A stretch of DNA of 40,893 nt from Candidatus Wildermuthbacteria bacterium RIFCSPHIGHO2_01_FULL_48_25 (GTDB taxonomy: Bacteria > Patescibacteriota > Minisyncoccia > Minisyncoccales > UBA10102): contig MHTR01000023.1 of NCBI GenBank assembly GCA_001823155.1, forward strand, positions 1 through 40,893, written 5' to 3'. The translations under genes were made by a program, and so were the position numbers. Below are positions 35,745 through 40,893 of the stretch, in pieces; positions within the stretch are counted from its first letter, which is position 1; each line of letters begins with the position of its first letter. The notes under the pieces are model-generated. The model was not told the DNA's origin. It saw only the letters and a program-made list of their open reading frames with translations, and searched no databases.

Positions 35745-36572
35745 TCAGTTCTCCTCTTCATTCCTCAACGGTTTAGTGGTGAATGGATGGTACTTGCGCT
35801 CCCAGAGCGCATCGACCAATGCGTAGAACTCCTTGTGTGCTTGTTCTGCGTCTCGCATGCCTCCTCGTGCCAGATGTAGGACGAAATCGGTATACGCCTT
35901 GGTGCTGTTGTCTGGGAATGTGCCTGTTTCCAGTTCACCTCCCAGCACGACAACAACCGCTTGGGCGGCTTTTGAGATCTGCAAACTCTGCGTTTCTCTT
36001 GGGACCGCTTCGGGAAATACCTGCGCTGTTGACCAATCGAAGATCAGCACATAGTGCAGCTTCGGCTCGATCAAGACGTTGTTCCCGGTCGCTTCAATGG
36101 AGAATCCCTCACTGAACGCAAATACGAGCAGTTTGAGAAGTTTCCCCATGATCCACGCGCTGGTGCGCTCGTCAACACGAAGCCTGTCTTTGGCCGTGAT
36201 GTTGCTCAATGGCACCATGCTCCTCACATCCCCTACGTTCCTAAACGCAAGGATGTTGATGTGCCGCGCTCCCTGTTCTTGGGAAACGAAGCTGTCTACA
36301 AGTTCGGGAAACCCGAGCTTGTAGTTAAGCATGGCTTCGGGATCCTTCTTCACACGCGCGTACTCTTCTTCAAGCTCATCAGCATAGCGCTCAAGCTCTT
36401 TTAGAACGTAGGCTGTGCGCTGAAGACCGCCGTTGTTAGCTGTCGCAAGCGCAATCTGCAAAAGGCACTGACTCCCTGCTTCGTCGCGGCAGAGGTAGAG
36501 CCGGTAGGTACCGGTCTCTGCCACCTGCTTGCCGACTTGGTATAGGTGAAAATCGTTCCGTATTTCTATCAC
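35745..36572 (-). CDS. Protein-kinase-fold-like protein, possible pseudokinase
   Basis: Kinase-like GNNVLIEPKLHYVLIFDWSTAQ (N and D of the catalytic/Mg loops). Start set to GTG 36572 preceded by GGAGGGG. Confidence 0.5.
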   Translation of the reverse strand: MIEIRNDFHLYQVGKQVAETGTYRLYLCRDEAGSQCLLQIALATANNGGLQRTAYVLKELERYADELEEEYARVKKDPEAMLNYKLGFPELVDSFVSQEQGARHINILAFRNVGDVRSMVPLSNITAKDRLRVDERTSAWIMGKLLKLLVFAFSEGFSIEATGNNVLIEPKLHYVLIFDWSTAQVFPEAVPRETQSLQISKAAQAVVVVLGGELETGTFPDNSTKAYTDFVLHLARGGMRDAEQAHKEFYALVDALWERKYHPFTTKPLRNEEEN

Positions 36573-36725
36573 GAAATTCCCCTCCGCTTGACTCTTTTCC
36601 AGATATCTATTGTCAAGGTTCAGCAGCAAAACCCTACCAGTTTTGTATTAAATTGTCAAGGTTCGCCCGGGCTTCAAAGAAGTCCAGGCGGCTAACTCCC
36701 GGTCAGACGTCCGAACTCCTTTAGA

Positions 36726-37406
36726 TCAAAGAAATTGAAAGAACTCTGTTTGCCTTTTCGCAAACTTGTGGAGTGCCGCAGGCCTGTTTGCCCCTCCCCT
36801 CTTTTCTCCTCCAGTAGGCCGTACCAGGTTGAGCGCGAAAAGCTTCTTCCGGAAGTTGCGCTTGTCAAACTTCTTTCGCAGCACAACTTCGTAAACTTCT
36901 TGCAGTTCGCCTAAGGTAAATTGGGGCTTCAAGAATCCTTGGGCTATAGTGGAATACCCAAGCTTTGCCTCAAGACGCTCCAAGCCCTTTTTCACGATTT
37001 CGTTGTGATCGTATGCAAGGTTGAGAAGGCGTTTTGCATCTTTCCAGTATACTTTTCTCGCATTGAGGCTTTTGGAAATTGCTTCTGGAGAAACTAACAC
37101 AAGATATGCCACAGATACCACCCTGCCTCTTGGGTCGCGATTGACCGAACTGAACGTGTACAACTGCTCGATATAGGAAGGGACAACGCCTGTCTTGCCT
37201 TTTAAATGGCGGCGAACCGACGCATCGGCGGTTTCATGGGGGCGTATCAAACCGCCAGGCACGCCGAGCATATGCTTATAAAAAGGTGGTATATGCACAT
37301 CGATCAAAAGAACCTTGAGAATTTTTTCGTGAATAGTAAAAATGACCACGTCGGTGGCTAAGACCGCGAAGTGGAGTTCTTTGGTACTTGGCTTCTTTCG
37401 TTTCAT
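36726..37406 (-). CDS. NrtR-like regulator (degenerate Nudix domain + winged helix)
   Basis: GVPGGLIRPHETADASVRRHLKGKTGVVPSYIEQLYTF, then FTLGELQEVYEVVLRKKFDKRNFRKKL. Confidence 0.8.
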   Translation of the reverse strand: MKRKKPSTKELHFAVLATDVVIFTIHEKILKVLLIDVHIPPFYKHMLGVPGGLIRPHETADASVRRHLKGKTGVVPSYIEQLYTFSSVNRDPRGRVVSVAYLVLVSPEAISKSLNARKVYWKDAKRLLNLAYDHNEIVKKGLERLEAKLGYSTIAQGFLKPQFTLGELQEVYEVVLRKKFDKRNFRKKLFALNLVRPTGGEKRGGANRPAALHKFAKRQTEFFQFL

Positions 37407-37410
37407 TATA

Positions 37411-37434
37411 CTTAGTGTATAACTATACACGAAG
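37411..37434. promoter_or_regulatory. 24-bp palindrome overlapping the NrtR-like gene promoter (candidate operator)
   Basis: CTTaGTGTATA-AC-TATACACgAAG, one mismatched pair; overlaps minus-strand TTGACA-N18-TACACT. Confidence 0.7.
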
Positions 37435-37454
37435 TGCTGTCAAGAGCTGAAGAA

Positions 37455-37496
37455 ATAAAAGCGGGCGGGGAATGGTGGTAAACCATCCCAGCCCGT
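37455..37496 (-). terminator. Intrinsic terminator
   Basis: Minus strand CGGGCTGGGATGGT...ACCATTCCCCGCCCG then CTTTTATTTC. Confidence 0.75.
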
Positions 37497-37520
37497 TTGT
37501 TTGCTGGCCGAATCCGTTGT

Positions 37521-38327
37521 TCAGATAACGTTCTCGTGCCGCAGGAACACCTCTGTTTCAGAAATAAGCCATTCCTCGTGGCCCTTGAACTGGTGATCTC
37601 CACGCGGCGTGATGCGCACGTCTGCCCATATATCGAGATCACCGAATTTCTCCGACAACTCATACGGTATCACCTCGTCATTCCTACTGTGAATGACGAG
37701 CGTGGGAGTCGTGAAGCTTGTTGCAAGAAGAGACTCGAGGCGATCCCACTGCCTTGTGTCTTCCATATCGTCCCAGGTTCGGGTTTGGGGCTTGCCCCGC
37801 CTTAGGTAACTTACCTCGCCCATTTCCCGGAACGAGGCCTCGTTCACTCCCACTTCTGCGATGCGAGTGAGAAACCGCGCGTAGTTGCCCCATGCAGGCG
37901 CCACGAGAATACACGCGACAACCTTACGCACGGCAACCTTACGAAACTGGCGAGTTGCTGCCCACGCAAAGGAAACAAATGCTCCCCTGCTGTGCCCCCA
38001 GAGAACGACTTTGCCGTCTTCTGGCACAAGGGTCTGGATCACGAGATCCAAGTCGACGCGACTCTGGGTAATGGTCGCGTCGAGATGGGGCTCGGAGTCG
38101 CCGTCTTCGTCGCGCAGATCGAATGCTGCGAACGACCAGCCCAACCGTTCAGCAAGTTCGCACAAATGGGCCCAACGAGCGCCCTTGCGCTTACTCTGCG
38201 AGTGTCCCCCGTGAACACCAATCATCCAGTGCTCGAGGTCTCGCCGGTCAACGGTCGCGGCAAGCCTGGTGTCTCCGCTTGTAATCCACTCGGGCTCACG
38301 TTGAGCGTACTCCTGAACGTTTACCAA
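37521..38327 (-). CDS. Alpha/beta hydrolase
   Basis: VVLWGHSRGAFVSFAWA (GHSRG), HSRNDEVIP, GDHQFKGH. TTG at 38327 with AAGGGGG SD preferred over the track start at 38633, removing the overlap with the plus-strand gene. Confidence 0.8.
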   Translation of the reverse strand: MVNVQEYAQREPEWITSGDTRLAATVDRRDLEHWMIGVHGGHSQSKRKGARWAHLCELAERLGWSFAAFDLRDEDGDSEPHLDATITQSRVDLDLVIQTLVPEDGKVVLWGHSRGAFVSFAWAATRQFRKVAVRKVVACILVAPAWGNYARFLTRIAEVGVNEASFREMGEVSYLRRGKPQTRTWDDMEDTRQWDRLESLLATSFTTPTLVIHSRNDEVIPYELSEKFGDLDIWADVRITPRGDHQFKGHEEWLISETEVFLRHENVI

Positions 38328-38456
38328 TCTATCCCCCTTTTGTAAAACCACGTCGTGTGCTACTGCAACAGAAATACCACGTTTATTGCTATAAGTCAAC
38401 TCTTGTAAAAACTGGAGATATGGGGTATAGGAATCATGCAAAGGAGGATAGCTGCT

Positions 38457-39029
38457 TTGACAATTACATTCAAGAACCTCGACGAAGAAAGCACACAACT
38501 GCTCTACGACTTTTGCGTAGGAGTTTACCTCGACGGAGAATGTTACGCGTTTGCCGTCGCGCTCCAACAAAATCTTGATTGGCCCATAGTAGGCCTCACA
38601 CACGGGGGAACCATACGCCACGCACTTTTGCAAAGACCTGATGGAGGCCTGTTTGACGCACGCGGCCCGATAAAGAGCAAGGATGTCGGCAAACCCTTTG
38701 GCGTGCCGCCTCCCTACGATCTGAAACCGGTAAAAGAAAGTGACCTAAGGAAGGTCAGGCCGATACAGGAATTGAGCATTGCGCGGGCTTTGGACGTTGC
38801 GCAAAGATTGTGGCCCGATCTTCCCTGGAAAAACGGAATGCGCGAGCGTGCGCGCAGATTCGCAGAAGCGCTTGAGGTATTGAGTCGGAGGCACGGCATC
38901 TGGATTCGGGGCAAAGTACCAGCAGCGCCGCCAGTACTGGTGCTTGCACAAGGAGACGAGGCAGGGTATGTTCTTTCTCCCACTCTCGGTAATCCTTCAA
39001 TCTGCACTCTGGACCAAACACTCGCTTGA
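38457..39029 (+). CDS. Hypothetical protein
   Basis: Start TTG 38457 (MTITFKNLDEESTQ) placed after AAAGGAGG; TTGTAA-N17-TATAGG promoter; terminator downstream. Confidence 0.65.
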   Translation: MTITFKNLDEESTQLLYDFCVGVYLDGECYAFAVALQQNLDWPIVGLTHGGTIRHALLQRPDGGLFDARGPIKSKDVGKPFGVPPPYDLKPVKESDLRKVRPIQELSIARALDVAQRLWPDLPWKNGMRERARRFAEALEVLSRRHGIWIRGKVPAAPPVLVLAQGDEAGYVLSPTLGNPSICTLDQTLA

Positions 39030-39039
39030 TGCTTCACTG

Positions 39040-39072
39040 CCGGGAGACACCACAATCTCCCGGCCTTTTTAT
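39040..39072 (+). terminator. Intrinsic terminator
   Basis: CCGGGAGA-caccacaa-TCTCCCGG-CCTTTTTATT. Confidence 0.85.
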
Positions 39073-39073
39073 T

Positions 39074-39106
39074 GAAATAAAAACGGCGAGTTGAAACTCA
39101 CCGCCT
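39074..39106 (-). terminator. Intrinsic terminator of the 39124 gene
   Basis: Minus strand GGCGGTGAGTT...AACTCGCCGTTTTTATTT. Confidence 0.7.
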
Positions 39107-39123
39107 TGTCGAACCGAGAACTA

Positions 39124-39765
39124 TCAGGGGTGCTCAGCGCGGCTAATGTGCGTAACCACTATTCTGGTCATTCGCGGCACATGCCGGGCCACTTCTCTTA
39201 CAGAGGCCTGTACAGGTTCTGGTAGGCGTGTCAGAGCTTTTTTCCCTTCCCGAATGCGCTCTTGCCGCAAGTTGCACACCCGCCCGGCAGAAGAATCGGC
39301 AAAGCCGGTGTCAGGGTTGTGCCATTTGTCTGCGAAGCGACTCTCCGACGACCGGGGCAAAAGATTCCTCATCATTGCCCCGAGGAAATCCGCGTCAAGC
39401 TTTTCACGGTTCTTCCCGACCGCCTCCCAAAGTGCTTCCCAAAGGATTTCTTCGATATCCGCCTCTGAACCAAATCCTTTCTTGGGAATCACTGGCCAGG
39501 TATCTGCGAACGCCACAATCATGGCGCCTGCTATGCATGTGTACGCCCACGGCCGCCGGACCGGACACTTTCGGTGACCGATTCCCGCAACAACTAGTGC
39601 TGCCACACAGTTCCGCTCAAATTCCCACTCGGGCCAGCGTACTCGATGCATTTCTTGGTAGCTGTGTATGGATTTGCGGCCGAACCATTGTTTATATTCA
39701 GAACTTGGCCCTGTATGAGCAGGATAACGCGGAAGTTCCAGTTTGTTCTCGGCTGTTAAGACCAT
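39124..39765 (-). CDS. Hypothetical protein
   Basis: Start MVLTAENK after AGGGAGGGAGG; TTGACG-N17-TACTGT upstream. Confidence 0.65.
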   Translation of the reverse strand: MVLTAENKLELPRYPAHTGPSSEYKQWFGRKSIHSYQEMHRVRWPEWEFERNCVAALVVAGIGHRKCPVRRPWAYTCIAGAMIVAFADTWPVIPKKGFGSEADIEEILWEALWEAVGKNREKLDADFLGAMMRNLLPRSSESRFADKWHNPDTGFADSSAGRVCNLRQERIREGKKALTRLPEPVQASVREVARHVPRMTRIVVTHISRAEHP

Positions 39766-39851
39766 GTCTACGGCCTCCCTCCCTATTTTCCTTTCCACTC
39801 GCTACTGCCTAAACAGTATCGAATTCTCTTGTCTTCGTCAAGCGCCGAATG

Positions 39852-39880
39852 TTGACAGTATAAGCTACTTCTAGTATACT
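39852..39880 (+). promoter_or_regulatory. Consensus promoter for ncRNA candidate
   Basis: TTGACA-N17-TATACT. Confidence 0.8.
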
Positions 39881-39886
39881 CTTTTC

Positions 39887-40075
39887 AGCGTCGAGACGGC
39901 CATCAAAAAGAGTCTGGACAACTCGGCTCATCTCGTACCTCAGAGGTCTGGCCTCGGAATTACTCCGAACGCAAGCAGGTTGATACTGTGCACGGAGTCA
40001 GCCCTCCGTTCCAGGTCAGGCCCTCTGAAAAGTCCATACCGTCTCAATTATCTGGGTTGAGACGGTTTTTTATTT
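39887..40075 (+). ncRNA. Structured ncRNA candidate, about 185 nt
   Basis: Consensus promoter, no ATG ORF, terminator CCGTCTCAA-N9-TTGAGACGG-TTTTTTATTT; 5' CTTTTCAG can pair with 3' CTGAAAAG. Confidence 0.6.
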
Positions 40076-40078
40076 CTC

Positions 40079-40893
40079 TTATTGCGAGAGGCAGGCGTTG
40101 AAACTAGACACCTGCTGGTTGTATTGCACCACCAATACCTTGGTTGCCTCAATGAGTTCGTTGTACTGAGCCACAAGCGCGTTATACGCATCCACTTTCT
40201 GATTGTATTCCTCTCCCCTTTTGGGCTTTGTGTTTTCAAGCTCTTCTCTCAAGCTCAACATCTCTTGCTGTAGTACATCTAAATTGAGTTCAAATGCTTC
40301 TATCTGCGCTCGCAAAGTAGGAGCAGGCTCGGGACAGGCAGAAAGCGGCTTTCCGAATATTTGAACAGCAAGCCACCGAGAGTTTCCCTCAAACATGCCT
40401 TTTCCAACCGCAATGCCAATTTCGCGATACTTTGAGTTTAAAATGTTGGCCCGGTGCCCAGGGCTGTTCATCCACGCCTCAACCAGTTTCTCGTCATCCT
40501 CGAAATTTCCCAAAGCAAGATTCTCTCCTATAGTAATGAATTCATACCCCGCAAGAGTAGCCAAGTCTCCGGCAGATTGGCCGATAGGTGAAACATGAGC
40601 AAAATATTGGCGCTCAAACATATCTTCCAGCTTTGCAAAAGCCGCAACGCGCAACTGTTCATTTGCTTTCAAGGGTTGCAATCCAAAGGTAACACGCTGG
40701 GTATTGGTCCACTCAAGAACTCCTCCTGTGGTCAAAAGCGAGCTTGGAGCGTCAACAATACTCCTCAAAGGAGGAGGCGCGGAAATGATCCTTTCCAGTT
40801 CTTTCAAAAGCTCTTGCGGGCTCGCGACGTCAAAGCTCTCATCTTTGATGCTCTGGAATTGAGAAAAGCCAGGGCTGCCTTGCAGGAGAAAAT
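40079..40893 (-). CDS. CAP/SCP (PR-1-like) domain protein, 5' end off the right window edge
   Basis: LEWTNTQRVTFGLQPLKANEQL...YFAHVSPIG...GENLALGNF...AWMNSPGHRANILNSKYREIGIAV; frame open upstream of 40807 to the edge. Confidence 0.85.
   Translation of the reverse strand, partial: FLLQGSPGFSQFQSIKDESFDVASPQELLKELERIISAPPPLRSIVDAPSSLLTTGGVLEWTNTQRVTFGLQPLKANEQLRVAAFAKLEDMFERQYFAHVSPIGQSAGDLATLAGYEFITIGENLALGNFEDDEKLVEAWMNSPGHRANILNSKYREIGIAVGKGMFEGNSRWLAVQIFGKPLSACPEPAPTLRAQIEAFELNLDVLQQEMLSLREELENTKPKRGEEYNQKVDAYNALVAQYNELIEATKVLVVQYNQQVSSFNACLSQ

Noticed and set aside
38328-38633. N-terminal extension of the alpha/beta hydrolase ORF
   Set aside because: Would overlap antisense with the 38457 gene and its promoter; a TTG with strong SD at 38327 is a better start.
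40001-40036. CCAGGTCAGGCCC in the ncRNA candidate resembles part of the SRP RNA core
   Set aside because: The GGAA tetraloop and AGCAG side of the SRP domain IV are absent; cannot call it SRP RNA.

Overview
The window looks like a contig from a Candidate Phyla Radiation / Patescibacteria (Parcubacteria-like) genome; this is inferred from gene content and style. Compact, overlapping core genes include efp (partial), fmt, thpR, murC, aspS, a D-Ala-D-Ala carboxypeptidase, mraY, a MurL-like epimerase, murD, ftsW/rodA, murG, gltX, xerC/D-like, rarA and cspA. They alternate with accessory islands of mostly unrecognised genes, many of which carry their own TTGAC(A/T)-N16-18-TA.... promoter, strong Shine-Dalgarno and intrinsic terminator. 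Best leads: (1) a tight four-gene operon at 32069-36572 (kinase-like, vWA, divergent PurA-like, novel HhH/helical protein) next to a NrtR-like regulator with a 24-bp palindrome in its promoter; (2) paired palindromes AACTTGG-N5-CCAAGTT inserted in frame in fmt (twice), murL and murD, with related AACTAGG-N5-CCTAGTT forms (which contain TAG) only outside genes; (3) a ~185-nt ncRNA candidate at 39887-40075 with a consensus promoter and terminator and no evident ORF; (4) a compound nested palindrome behind the xer gene. No tRNA, rRNA or CRISPR array was recognised. All family calls are by eye; no database search was run.
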